Assembly: GCA_038237625.1 (NCBI GenBank)
Contig: JBBRYM010000003.1
Span: forward strand, 186,001-250,000
Direction of reading: 5' to 3'
Length of the DNA stretch: 64,000 nt
From: JAWVFM01 sp038237625
GTDB taxonomy: Bacteria > Actinomycetota > Thermoleophilia > Solirubrobacterales > 70-9
In this document: positions 16,513-23,754 of the stretch, piece after piece
Position numbering within the stretch: the stretch's first letter is position 1
Layout of the letters: each line of letters starts with the position of its first letter
The notes under the pieces: generated by a model
Seen by the model: the letters and a program-made list of their open reading frames with translations, nothing else
What the model was told of the DNA's origin: nothing
Database searches by the model: none
Program-made: the position numbers and the translations under genes

Positions 16513-16545
16513 CAACTCCTTCAACGGTTTCAACAAATTCAACAT
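16513..16545 (-). promoter_or_regulatory. GTTGAA repeats upstream of the HTH/PIN operon
   Basis: On the minus strand the leader of the HTH gene contains three GTTGAA copies about ten bases apart, the last merging with the AAGGAG ribosome binding site. Repeats spaced about one helical turn apart suggest an operator for the neighbouring HTH protein. Inference from pattern only. Confidence 0.35.
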
Positions 16546-16549
16546 ACCA

Positions 16550-16750
16550 CTACCATCGGACCAGCACGGCATTCCTTGAGTTCGAACGTCCGTCGCCGGC
16601 TCCAGCAAGCGCACCGAGTGAGTCAAGCCTCCAGCGAGACTCGTCCTCCTCCATCCACTCAAGTACCGCCTTGCCCTCGGCGGGAACTACCGGCTCGGCG
16701 CTGTCGTGATCGGACATCTGGACAAAGCCCACAAAGTCACTATAGTTCAT
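16550..16750 (-). CDS. Small acidic protein upstream of the HTH/PIN pair
   Basis: 66 codons from the ATG at 16750 (MNYSDFVGFVQMSDHDSAEP, then KAVLEWMEEDESRWRLDSLG). The composition is protein-like and acidic, and it ends 39 bases before the HTH gene on the same strand. A second in-frame ATG at 16717 would give 55 residues. No clear ribosome binding site for either. It may be a leader or regulatory peptide of the toxin-antitoxin-like operon, or chance. Confidence 0.3.
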   Translation of the reverse strand: MNYSDFVGFVQMSDHDSAEPVVPAEGKAVLEWMEEDESRWRLDSLGALAGAGDGRSNSRNAVLVRW

Positions 16751-16762
16751 AAAGTCCACAGG
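16721..16762. promoter_or_regulatory. Divergent promoter/operator region with AAAGTC-type repeats
   Basis: Between the minus-strand genes and the plus-strand regulator at 16818 lie three similar blocks (acaaagcc, acaaagtc, ataaagtcc) spaced 11-18 bases, around a tatagt that resembles a -10 element. This A/T-rich stretch stands out from the high-GC surroundings. A likely site of control by one of the two adjacent HTH proteins. Inference. Confidence 0.35.
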
Positions 16763-16817
16763 CCCCGCTAGATTTCGATCGTCAGCTACGGCTGATGTAC
16801 TCGACCCAGGAGCAGCG

Positions 16818-17072
16818 ATGGAAGCGAAGCTGTTGAACGTGCGCGCCACGGCAGAGCGTCTCGGTGTGCACGAGAACACGATCCGCAACTGGGAGAGCCG
16901 CAGCTTGCTGCGGAGCATCCGCCTGCCTGGCTCCAACTTCCGCCGCTTCCCCCGCGAGGAGGTCGAGCGGATGCACCGGGAGATGTTCCAAAGCTACGCG
17001 CCCGCTACCGAGTTGCCCGAGGAGGGTCAGACCGGTGTTCGCGGTGGCCCCGTGGAGGGCGACCTTCTGTAG
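16818..17072 (+). CDS. Small MerR/excisionase-type HTH regulator
   Basis: 84 residues. Residues 4-50 (LNVRATAERLGVHENTIRNW, then LPGSNFRRFPREEVERMHRE) form a complete winged helix-turn-helix of the MerR/AlpA excisionase type. A short acidic tail follows. Start supported by AGGAGCAGCG ending at the ATG. Proteins of this size serve as excisionases or local repressors in mobile elements. Here it lies near the middle of the element, not at the att end, so a regulatory role is as likely. It diverges from the HTH/PIN operon. Confidence 0.7.
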   Translation: MEAKLLNVRATAERLGVHENTIRNWESRSLLRSIRLPGSNFRRFPREEVERMHREMFQSYAPATELPEEGQTGVRGGPVEGDLL

Positions 17073-17087
17073 GACCCGCCGCGGGGG

Positions 17088-17804
17088 TCATTGCCCAAAC
17101 CCCTCCACCAACTCACCTCTGCCCCGTGCGTCGAGCAGCACGTGGCCAGCGTGGGGAGTAACGGCGCCTGACAGACCAAGCTCTTCGTTCGCCGCCTCGA
17201 TCGCTTCGATCCATTGCTCGCGGCTCGTCGGGCCGTGAGGGTCGTCGGTAAACAACAAGTGGACAAGCCATGCCCAAACCCCAACCACCTCCCGAAGCCA
17301 GTACAGATGGGCGAGCCGGTTCCCGGTCTGATAGAGCCGTCCCAGCCATCGCCCCGGATCCTCCGCAACCCCCAACCAACCCTGAGTTCTCTGGACGGCG
17401 GCCGCGATCTGTGTCCGAGCGGGCTCCGTGGCTCCACAACCGTCGCCGAAGAGCTCTTCGGGGTAGCTCTTTCCCTCGGCCAAGAGGACGCCGGGACGCT
17501 GTCCGTTCGTCTCCACCGTGGCGAGCGCATCCCACCTCGGGCCGCCAGCCGGCCAGAACTCGCCCAGCGCAGGGATGTGCGCCTCAAGTCCAAGGGCCCG
17601 GAGGAAGGCGCCGTCGTGATACTCGACGAACCCCTGCACCTCAAGCGGCGACACCCACTTAATGCGCGCGTCGGCCGGCAGGGACGGGAGCGCATGGGCG
17701 AGCGCCGTCCGAAGCTCTGCCACCCGCCGATTGACGTAGATCTGCGTCTGAAGCTGGCTGCCCTTGTAGGCGCGACCTTGCGGATCGATCCTTGCCGCCA
17801 TCAC
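17088..17804 (-). CDS. Unknown protein with PD-(D/E)xK nuclease-like signature
   Basis: 238 residues. The segment PAGGPRWDALATVETNGQRP then VLLAEGKSYPEE holds D92 and E110-x-K112, the spacing and strand pattern of the PD-(D/E)xK nuclease core. Downstream, the helix TGNRLAHLYWLREVVGVWAW is well formed. Small orphan proteins of this type are common in genomic islands, but their targets are unknown. Convergent with the HTH regulator at 16818. Nuclease activity is inferred from motif geometry; no partner is obvious. Confidence 0.6.
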   Translation of the reverse strand: MMAARIDPQGRAYKGSQLQTQIYVNRRVAELRTALAHALPSLPADARIKWVSPLEVQGFVEYHDGAFLRALGLEAHIPALGEFWPAGGPRWDALATVETNGQRPGVLLAEGKSYPEELFGDGCGATEPARTQIAAAVQRTQGWLGVAEDPGRWLGRLYQTGNRLAHLYWLREVVGVWAWLVHLLFTDDPHGPTSREQWIEAIEAANEELGLSGAVTPHAGHVLLDARGRGELVEGFGQ

Positions 17805-17834
17805 TGGCCGTTAGCCCTCCCCAGGCGCGGGAAT

Positions 17835-18218
17835 CTAGGCAACGAGCTCGCGCCTATGCCCTGCCGGCGCCGCGTGGAACTCCGTGACCCACGCACGCGG
17901 GACGAAGGTTGGCCGGTCGCGCTTGCGACTCAGTCGATCGCCTAACCACAGAACCGCCAGGAGCAGGACCACAGCAACAGCGCCTGCCTCCGGCGGGCGG
18001 GCAACCACATCGGAGCCATCCGGGAAGACGAGCGCGATAGGTCTGCGATCCGTGATGGCACGCGAGATCAGCGCCGAAGTGTCAGACGAGTCGCCCGGGA
18101 TCAGAATCGTTCCGTCCGGATAGCGCTCGTAGATCTCGGGATCGACGGCGACTCTCGACAGCAGATCGAAGGAGGCGTCGGCGCCGGGCGTGCTCTTGCT
18201 TCGAGCTAGCTCTTCCAT
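17835..18218 (-). CDS. Hypothetical membrane-anchored protein
   Basis: About 127 residues from the ATG at 18218 (MEELARSKSTPGADASFDLL). An N-terminal soluble part contains PDGTILIPGDSSDTSALISR and RRPIALVFPDGSDVV. A single membrane helix follows (GAVAVVLLLAVLWLGDRL), then a basic tail, RKRDRPTFVPRAW. The frame is open to 18368, but the upstream part overlaps a better small ORF in another frame. Not recognised. Overlaps the preceding small membrane ORF by 13 bases, suggesting coupling. Confidence 0.45.
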   Translation of the reverse strand: MEELARSKSTPGADASFDLLSRVAVDPEIYERYPDGTILIPGDSSDTSALISRAITDRRPIALVFPDGSDVVARPPEAGAVAVVLLLAVLWLGDRLSRKRDRPTFVPRAWVTEFHAAPAGHRRELVA

Positions 18219-18343
18219 GCCTGAATGATCGTTTTCCAATGTTGTCGCATGGCGGGCTGCGAGTCGATTACCCAAACTACTGCAGCGACTGCAGCAACCA
18301 CGAGCAGGAGCAGCACCGCCGTGAGGGCCACCCGACCAGTCAC
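18206..18343 (-). CDS. Putative small single-pass membrane protein
   Basis: A 45-codon ORF starting with GTG: VTGRVALTAVLLLLVVAAVA, then AVVWVIDSQPAMRQHWKTII, ending QAWKS. One long hydrophobic helix is followed by a basic cytoplasmic or periplasmic tail. Its stop overlaps the start of the next gene, which also carries a membrane helix. No good ribosome binding site is seen, so the coding status is moderate. Too short for standard ORF thresholds. Confidence 0.35.
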   Translation of the reverse strand: MTGRVALTAVLLLLVVAAVAAVVWVIDSQPAMRQHWKTIIQAWKS

Positions 18344-18391
18344 TCGGAGGCTCGGGCGGCCCGGGCATTCAGCAGGTGTCTCTGACGTCGG

Positions 18392-19459
18392 CTAGCAGCT
18401 GAGTCGTCCGTCGCCGGTTCTGGGCCGGCTCGGTCGCCACGCCGGATCCGAATACCACGGCCCACGCCCGATGCCCTTGAGGATCGTGTGCGCGCAGGTG
18501 CCGTCGGAGTTCACCTCGAAGATCGACATCGCCTCGGCGTTCTGGAAGACCACGCCGCGCTGGTATGCGATCCGGGCGCCGCTCGGAAGCCAGGAGGGAT
18601 GCGCTTCGTCGAGTGCGTTCGTTCGCGTCAACCTCTTGGCGCCCGACCCATCTGGCCGGGCGACGTAGAGCTCGCCGCCGAAGAAGCAGCGGTCGCCGTA
18701 ACAGAGGCGGCCGTTGTGATCGGCGGAGCTCGAATAGGCGATCTGGCTGCCGTCCGGCGAGTAGGCGGGGTCCCTGGCCTGGTCGATCAACTTCGTCGGC
18801 TCGCCCGACCCGTCGGCGTTCATCACGTCGATCTCGAGGCTCTGCGGTTTGAGAGTGGCCCGGGTGAAGGCGAGCCTCGCGCCGTCGGGACTGAACGAGC
18901 CGGCGGTCAAGATCTCCAGGTTCGCGGCCGCGGCGATCTGCGTCGGGGCCGATCCATCTGTCCCAACCGACCACAAGCTCCCGCTGAACCGCCTGCCGGC
19001 GTGACTCAGCCGAGTGAAGGCAATCGTCCTGCCATCGGGCGACAAGACCGGGATGGCAGCGTCACCGACGTTGGTGATCCGACGAGCATTGCTGCCGCCG
19101 GCATCGATCGTGTAGATGTTGGTCCGATCGGTCAGCCCCCCGGATTGACTCCCGGGCCCGCCGGCGAAGGCAAGGCGGCGTCCATCCGGAGACCACGAAA
19201 CGGACGTGAAGAGCGCCGGGTTGATGCCGCCCGTGCTGGACTCGCCCGTCAGTCGCTTGGAGCGGCCGCGGTCATCCGAGATTCCGAGGTCGTATACCGC
19301 GCTTCCGTGGGCCGTGAAGAACGCCAGCTCGGGCCGCGGAGTCTTGACCAGGGGCACCGATGAAACCTCAGTCGGCGTTGTGGGTGACTGACCGCCGCCG
19401 CAACCCAGTATGAGAGCGCAGACGCTCAGCATCCCGATCCAGGCGACTCGTTCGCTCAT
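18392..19459 (-). CDS. TolB-like beta-propeller lipoprotein
   Basis: 355 residues. The lipoprotein signal, MSERVAWIGMLSVCALILGC, has a clean lipobox before C20. The remainder is a run of WD40-like PD40 repeats, each with a WSPDGRRLAF/LSPDGRTIAF/FSPDGARLAF/YSPDGSQIAY signature, five or six in all, giving a beta-propeller. Such proteins sit on the outer face of the membrane and usually bind partners rather than catalyse. Located in a run of lipoprotein and secreted-protein genes (18392-23560) on the minus strand. Confidence 0.85.
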   Translation of the reverse strand: MSERVAWIGMLSVCALILGCGGGQSPTTPTEVSSVPLVKTPRPELAFFTAHGSAVYDLGISDDRGRSKRLTGESSTGGINPALFTSVSWSPDGRRLAFAGGPGSQSGGLTDRTNIYTIDAGGSNARRITNVGDAAIPVLSPDGRTIAFTRLSHAGRRFSGSLWSVGTDGSAPTQIAAAANLEILTAGSFSPDGARLAFTRATLKPQSLEIDVMNADGSGEPTKLIDQARDPAYSPDGSQIAYSSSADHNGRLCYGDRCFFGGELYVARPDGSGAKRLTRTNALDEAHPSWLPSGARIAYQRGVVFQNAEAMSIFEVNSDGTCAHTILKGIGRGPWYSDPAWRPSRPRTGDGRLSC

Positions 19460-19556
19460 CCAGTCACCGAGCGTACTTGGATGGCGGCAAGCGCCAAACG
19501 GGGTCGACGGGAGTCAAGATCACTACTCGCCGAGCGAGGGGTGGGACCGGAAGCCC

Positions 19557-20750
19557 TCAGCACGAATTCCGAAAGAGCCGGAGAGGGCCGTGGTAGCCGT
19601 GCCTGGTCCTCGTCGTCGAGATCCGGACGACGTGGAGGGTTTCGCCGCGGAGCTCGAGGTGCACCCGCTCAATGCGCCACGGTCCATCGATCGAATTCCC
19701 GGTCGGTTGCGCCGTGATCTGGATCAGCACGTGGCTTCCATCCGGTCGCACCTGACATGCCACGGGGCTCGTCAGGGATGCGTCGAAGTTCCCGCCAAGG
19801 ATCGCCGGCCCGGGTTTCAGGTGGGCCTGCCCAGTCCGCTCCGGTGCTATCCGCAGCGGGTGAATCGCATGTCTTCCGACTCGAAAGAACCCGACCATCT
19901 GGATCACAGCGCCGGGGCCCACCTTCAGCGCGAGCTCGCTGCGACCGTTTCCCCGCAGGTCGGTAGCGGTGAAGAGCTGGCCGCGAGTCAGCTCGCAGGG
20001 CCCGGAGCCACAGCGCTTCAGGCTGCGGTGGAGAGTTCCACCCGACCCGAACTTCACGCGAACCTGGTAACGGCGAGGGCGGGAGCTCGTGGCACGTTCC
20101 GTGCAGTCCCGTCGCGCCGGTAGGCGATCGATGAGCGTCGCTGCGTCGGAGGTGCCGTCTCCATCGAAATCGCCCATCGTCTTGGCCAGCAGGCAGGTTC
20201 GCCGGCCGACCTCCCCGGGCTTCGGGGTCGCCTTAGTCGAGGAGGTACGGGACGTCGACGAACAGCAGGGGGTCGATGCCCGGCCCGTCAAACTGGACGA
20301 CGCGGAGTTCGCCTCACTGAGGCACCGATCAATGTCCTCGCGAGTAGCGTCGGCAGGGTTCGTGTAATAGATCACCGTTGCCAACCCGTGCGGCGCAACG
20401 ACCACGCCGGAGGACTTGGCGTCAGCCTCAATCTTGGCGAGCTTTCGGCTCGCCTCGGCGTCGGTCGCGTAGATCCCGATCTCGCCAGCTGATGTCTTGT
20501 CGCTACCGGGCTGAAAGAAGACCGCGGCGTCGGGCGCGTCCATGTCGCTCGCCGGCACCGGACCGGCCCGACCTTCGTAGCCGTGGGCGTTCAGGCAGTT
20601 CCGGATAGTGAGAGACGCGCTGAGCGGAGGACCCTTGGTCAGCTCCACTGATTTCTGTTTGGAGGTCGGCGATCCGCCTCCCTGATCACCGCAGGAGGCG
20701 AGGAACACGAATGCGAGCCCAAGAGCGATGGCCGTGGGCGCACGAGTCAC
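19557..20750 (-). CDS. Lipoprotein of unknown function with FG-GAP-like segment
   Basis: About 397 residues with GTG start at 20750 (an earlier GTG at 20777 is possible). The signal TRAPTAIALGLAFVFLASC gives a lipobox cysteine. The middle carries a conserved MGDFDGDGTSDAATLIDR segment, a calcium-binding FG-GAP/VCBS-like loop, and later TDLRGNGRSELALKV, a second degenerate copy. Surface-exposed, function unknown. Member of the minus-strand secreted-protein cluster. Confidence 0.7.
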   Translation of the reverse strand: MTRAPTAIALGLAFVFLASCGDQGGGSPTSKQKSVELTKGPPLSASLTIRNCLNAHGYEGRAGPVPASDMDAPDAAVFFQPGSDKTSAGEIGIYATDAEASRKLAKIEADAKSSGVVVAPHGLATVIYYTNPADATREDIDRCLSEANSASSSLTGRASTPCCSSTSRTSSTKATPKPGEVGRRTCLLAKTMGDFDGDGTSDAATLIDRLPARRDCTERATSSRPRRYQVRVKFGSGGTLHRSLKRCGSGPCELTRGQLFTATDLRGNGRSELALKVGPGAVIQMVGFFRVGRHAIHPLRIAPERTGQAHLKPGPAILGGNFDASLTSPVACQVRPDGSHVLIQITAQPTGNSIDGPWRIERVHLELRGETLHVVRISTTRTRHGYHGPLRLFRNSC

Positions 20751-20789
20751 GGGCTGAGCGTAGACGCGTGGACACACTGGCTCGTGGGA

Positions 20790-21392
20790 TCACCTCGCCG
20801 AACCCACGAGCCGCGTCGATGTGATCAATGCTCGCACCGCCTCCTCGTTCGGAGCGGGGTCCGGCCCGGCCATGCAGGCGCGGAGCTCGTACCAGTTCGA
20901 CTCCGCCCCTGTGCGCTTGACGACGAGGTCGAGTCCACGGGCTGCACCGAGGCCCGGGCAGCCCTCGAGGCTCGTCCCCAGCTTCGCCGGATCACCTCCA
21001 ACCATTAGCGGCCTGCCTTTAGCGTCGGCGAACTTCCACGTCGGCGAGCCGTTCTCTGTCCAAGAGACGAGAACGCCACCGGGACCGAGCCGATCAAGCG
21101 GGCGGCTGCAGCGCACGGAGGTTTCCCCGTGCCCGAAGTGGTGGTGGACGCACGGGTGGTGCATCGGCTCGTTGCTCAGATAGACCAGCGGCGAGGAGAA
21201 GCTCGAACTGAGTCCGAACGTACGAGTTCTCCAGGAGGCCGGATACCTAAACGAGAAGCCATGGGAGGCGAACGTCGCCAACGGCACCGCTTCGGTCGAC
21301 CCTGCCATCGGCGTTGACTGATCCGTCGCGGCGCCTCCGCAGCCGACAACTACTCCCAGGCAAAGACCGAGGATGGCGAGCCTCCACCTCAT
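20790..21392 (-). CDS. Lipoprotein, unknown function
   Basis: About 200 residues from ATG 21392: MRWRLAILGLCLGVVVGC is a short lipoprotein signal. The mature part contains FASHGFSFRYPASWRTRTF, a segment typical of PsbP/MOG1-like secreted domains that begin 'F-x-Y-P-x-x-W', and ends in LITSTRLVG. The ATG overlaps the upstream gene's stop by four bases, so the two lipoproteins are translationally coupled. No activity can be assigned. Confidence 0.75.
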   Translation of the reverse strand: MRWRLAILGLCLGVVVGCGGAATDQSTPMAGSTEAVPLATFASHGFSFRYPASWRTRTFGLSSSFSSPLVYLSNEPMHHPCVHHHFGHGETSVRCSRPLDRLGPGGVLVSWTENGSPTWKFADAKGRPLMVGGDPAKLGTSLEGCPGLGAARGLDLVVKRTGAESNWYELRACMAGPDPAPNEEAVRALITSTRLVGSAR

Positions 21393-22072
21393 TTCGCGAG
21401 AACGTTGCGGCGAAAGACCGCCTCCCACTTCGGATGCGGAATCGGCGGCCCCTGCACACGGAACTCGGCCGTGACATCGCGGAACTGTGCTTTGCCGCGC
21501 CCGGGAAGGTCGGTGACGCCAAGGACCGCCCGATAAAGGCCCGGCTTCACGCTCGAGGGGACGAAGACCGAGTCGCAGACCATGCCCACAGTCCTGGGCG
21601 CGACGGTGAAAAGGGGCAGAGCGAACGACAAGCCCTTGACCCTGACCGTCCGCCCTGTGCGCACGCTTTCGATGCTCGTCGGTTCGCCGTACCCGATCTC
21701 TTTGCCGCTGTCGTTGGCAACGGTCACGGTGAATTTTGCTCCCGGGCGAAACGCAGACGCCTCCATCAGAAGACGGACCGGAGCGTCTGACCTGTCGACG
21801 AAAGTCGATCGCAGCTGCCGTTCGACGTTCCGCTCAGCGGCACGCTGCTCCTGCGGCGTCGAGACGTGACGCCGATTCGATCGACGGCACGCTCGGGCGG
21901 CATCCTTGGCAGGCTGGGAGGCGAACTCGTAATGGCTAGCGCTCGACTGGTGTCCAACCGTTGTCCCGGACGACTCACCCGTGGAGCCACCCGATCCGCA
22001 ACCGGAGACGAGGATCGCTACCGCCCCCGTGACTGCCGAGAGTTTCTTAGTGGGTCGCGGCCGCTGGAGCAA
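21389..22072 (-). CDS. Lipoprotein with immunoglobulin-like domain
   Basis: 227 residues. Signal MLQRPRPTKKLSAVTGAVAI with lipobox LVSGC. The mature part has a helical segment (EQRAAERNVERQLRSTFV) and then a beta-sandwich-like half (AKFTVTVANDSGKEIGYGEP, VGMVCDSVFVPSSVKPGLYR). Overlaps its downstream neighbour by four bases and the upstream gene by 26 bases. Function unknown; likely a surface protein acting with its two neighbours. Confidence 0.75.
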   Translation of the reverse strand: MLQRPRPTKKLSAVTGAVAILVSGCGSGGSTGESSGTTVGHQSSASHYEFASQPAKDAARACRRSNRRHVSTPQEQRAAERNVERQLRSTFVDRSDAPVRLLMEASAFRPGAKFTVTVANDSGKEIGYGEPTSIESVRTGRTVRVKGLSFALPLFTVAPRTVGMVCDSVFVPSSVKPGLYRAVLGVTDLPGRGKAQFRDVTAEFRVQGPPIPHPKWEAVFRRNVLAK

Positions 22073-22670
22073 TCGTGTTCCCGATCCGCTGAAGCAGCTC
22101 GAGGTCGTCGCCGCCGCTGAGCTCGACCGTTGTGTGGTCGATCACAGTTCTGATGTACGCGGCGTTGCTCTGCGTTGAGTCGCCCGGCGAGCGGGGCTCT
22201 ACGCAAACTGCCTGATGGCCTTGGATTTCGCACAGCGACTTGCCGACTTCGGGCGTCTTCGAGACATCCTCCTCGGGCGTCGCCCAGTTCCCAGGCGAGG
22301 AGTCCTCGTAGATGCTGATGAAGGGCTGGCGCAGGTCGCCTGAAGTGTCATTGGGCGGAGGGAATTCGAGCGTCAACGCCGTCCCAAAGCGGCCGCCGAA
22401 GATCCCAGTCATGTTCTCGGCGTTGGCGGCCGGGTCGTCTGGGACAAGCGGTGTGCCCTGGAAACCTCTTTGAGCGGCCGCCAGCGTCGTCCTGTCCAAG
22501 CCGTTGTGGGGAATCATCAGACCGGTCTCGGCGGCGTGAAGCGCCTGCTGCGACGAAGGCCCCGAGTGGGCTTTCGTTGTTGTTGAGCCCGAGCCGCCGA
22601 GCACGAGCCAGGCGGCGGCCGCGGCAAGAGATGCCACACCGGCGGCCGCGATTATCCAACGGGCCTTCAC
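22047..22670 (-). CDS. Secreted or membrane-anchored protein, unknown function
   Basis: 207 residues. N-terminal hydrophobic helix (WIIAAAGVASLAAAAAWLVL) without a lipobox, so either a signal peptide or an anchor. The exported domain includes SKTPEVGKSLCEIQGHQAVC and SNAAYIRTVIDHTTVELSGG, with a probable disulfide. First gene of a three-gene overlapping set with the lipoproteins at 21389-22072 and 20790-21392. Not recognised. Confidence 0.7.
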   Translation of the reverse strand: MKARWIIAAAGVASLAAAAAWLVLGGSGSTTTKAHSGPSSQQALHAAETGLMIPHNGLDRTTLAAAQRGFQGTPLVPDDPAANAENMTGIFGGRFGTALTLEFPPPNDTSGDLRQPFISIYEDSSPGNWATPEEDVSKTPEVGKSLCEIQGHQAVCVEPRSPGDSTQSNAAYIRTVIDHTTVELSGGDDLELLQRIGNTIAPAAATH

Positions 22671-22750
22671 GTCTCAACACTACGCGCCGTGGCACGACCC
22701 GTCACGGAGCCCAACCGAGCCTTAACGCGCGTCAGGGAGGTGTCTCCTTG

Positions 22751-23560
22751 CTATGGGATGGGACAGACGATCCTCGCCCAGGTCGTGCGATTCGCGCGAA
22801 CGCGAGCTGAGCGGTGGCATGTCAGGTCACCACCCGTATGGGCGATGAGTTTGTAGCGGCCTGCCGGTAAGCGGAAGTGGAATTGGTGATGGCGTCGTAC
22901 GTGCTCTGCCCTGACGCGCTCGCCGGCGGCGTCGTGAACGACGACGAGGCCGGGCTGTCGCGGGTAGACACCTCCGGGGCTCGGGCCTCCGATATAGGCG
23001 ATCCCGCCGACGAGTTCGCCGCGACCCGCGCTCGCCGCTGCACCTGCAACCTGCTCGCAGCTCGGTCTGGCTCGATCACCCTTGGGCGGACGGTCCGGAC
23101 TAGGGGCCTGCCCCTTGCAGAGGTCGTGTCCTCGGTTGCCGGCGAGCAGGTCACCGCCTCGGCCGCCCTCGATGAGGTCGCGCCCACGACCGCCATTCGT
23201 CCTGTCGCGGCCTTTGCCGCCGAAGAGGCCCGGCCCGGGCGGGACATCGCCGCGCCGAGGCTGCCCGCCATCGTTTCCCCTGCCACCATGGATGCGGTCG
23301 CTGCCCGCGCCGCCGCAGATTGCATCGACCCCGCCTCGACCGTAGATCGTGTCGTTTCCGCCGAGCCCAACGATTACGTCGACGCCACTCGTCCCGAGGA
23401 TCCGGTCGTGACCCTTCGTGCCGACGATCGTCGCGCTGAGGCCGTCGCATGTTCGGTGATCGCCATGCCTCGCAACCGGAGCGGAACGGACGATGCTCAG
23501 TGGCCCAAACGCAACCACGAGCGCGCCCAACGACAGGAGAGCAAGTATCGACCGGCGCAT
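22751..23560 (-). CDS. Secreted protein with RTX-type (hemolysin-type) calcium-binding repeats
   Basis: 269 residues with signal peptide MRRSILALLSLGALVVAFGP. Residues ~45-150 contain a tandem series of nonapeptides such as GLGGNDTIYGRGGVDAICGG and GGRGRDLIEGGRGGDLLAG, the beta-roll of RTX proteins. The C-terminal part is a small beta-rich domain (FRLPAGRYKLIAHTG) that resembles a carboxypeptidase-regulatory-like fold. The repeats bind calcium outside the cell. No enzymatic domain is seen, so it should not be called a toxin. Last gene before the right end of the element. Confidence 0.8.
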   Translation of the reverse strand: MRRSILALLSLGALVVAFGPLSIVRSAPVARHGDHRTCDGLSATIVGTKGHDRILGTSGVDVIVGLGGNDTIYGRGGVDAICGGAGSDRIHGGRGNDGGQPRRGDVPPGPGLFGGKGRDRTNGGRGRDLIEGGRGGDLLAGNRGHDLCKGQAPSPDRPPKGDRARPSCEQVAGAAASAGRGELVGGIAYIGGPSPGGVYPRQPGLVVVHDAAGERVRAEHVRRHHQFHFRLPAGRYKLIAHTGGDLTCHRSARVRANRTTWARIVCPIP

Positions 23561-23662
23561 CGTTAACGAGACTACGCCGACGAGGCAGGGCCATCACAGA
23601 AAGTCGATGGCGGGTCACGGAGGAACCGTAGTTGGGCGTCCTCAGCGTGCAAAAACGAAATC

Positions 23663-23687
23663 CATTTGGCGCGCAATTTGGCGCGCA
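23663..23687. repeat. Tandem TTTGGCGCGC repeat, right copy
   Basis: Same tandem as at 1941-1964 with one extra A between copies, same orientation. It lies 47 bases inside the right att repeat. In a circular form the two copies would flank the core, as integrase arm sites do. Confidence 0.6.
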
Positions 23688-23702
23688 CCCCCCTCCTCAA
23701 CG

Positions 23703-23732
23703 ACGAAAACCGCTTGAACAAGCGGTTTTCGT
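23703..23732 (-). terminator. Perfect hairpin just downstream of tRNA-Glu
   Basis: A perfect inverted repeat of 14 bases per arm with a two-base centre; the minus-strand arm ends GGTTTTCGT. It begins two bases after the tRNA 3' end. Being inside the element, it would serve as the tRNA terminator in place of the displaced one at 1795-1820. Confidence 0.7.
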
Positions 23733-23733
23733 A

Positions 23734-23754
23734 GCACCGCTACGGGGATTCGAA
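23734..23754. repeat. Direct repeat inside tRNA-Glu (att site, right)
   Basis: The 21 bases equal to 1827-1847. They comprise the T-loop end, T-stem 3' strand, acceptor 3' strand, discriminator and one base beyond. The functional tRNA therefore remains intact at this end. Confidence 0.75.

Larger units (their letters stand above)
1827..23754. mobile_element. Putative integrative element / genomic island in tRNA-Glu
   Basis: Bounded by the 21-bp direct repeats at 1827-1847 and 23734-23754; the intact tRNA-Glu gene is at the right end. Just inside each end lies a tandem TTTGGCGCGC repeat. The displaced tRNA terminator sits outside the left end, and a perfect replacement hairpin sits inside the right end. 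Contents are typical accessory cargo: type I restriction-modification, toxin-antitoxin-like pair, excisionase-type regulator and unknown proteins. No tyrosine or serine recombinase was recognised, so the element may be defective or mobilised in trans. An excision product joining the two repeats would prove it. Confidence 0.65.

Noticed and set aside
22751..23560. RTX repeat protein as a hemolysin-type toxin
   Set aside because: Only calcium-binding repeats and a small beta domain are present; no pore-forming, acylation or secretion-signal region.
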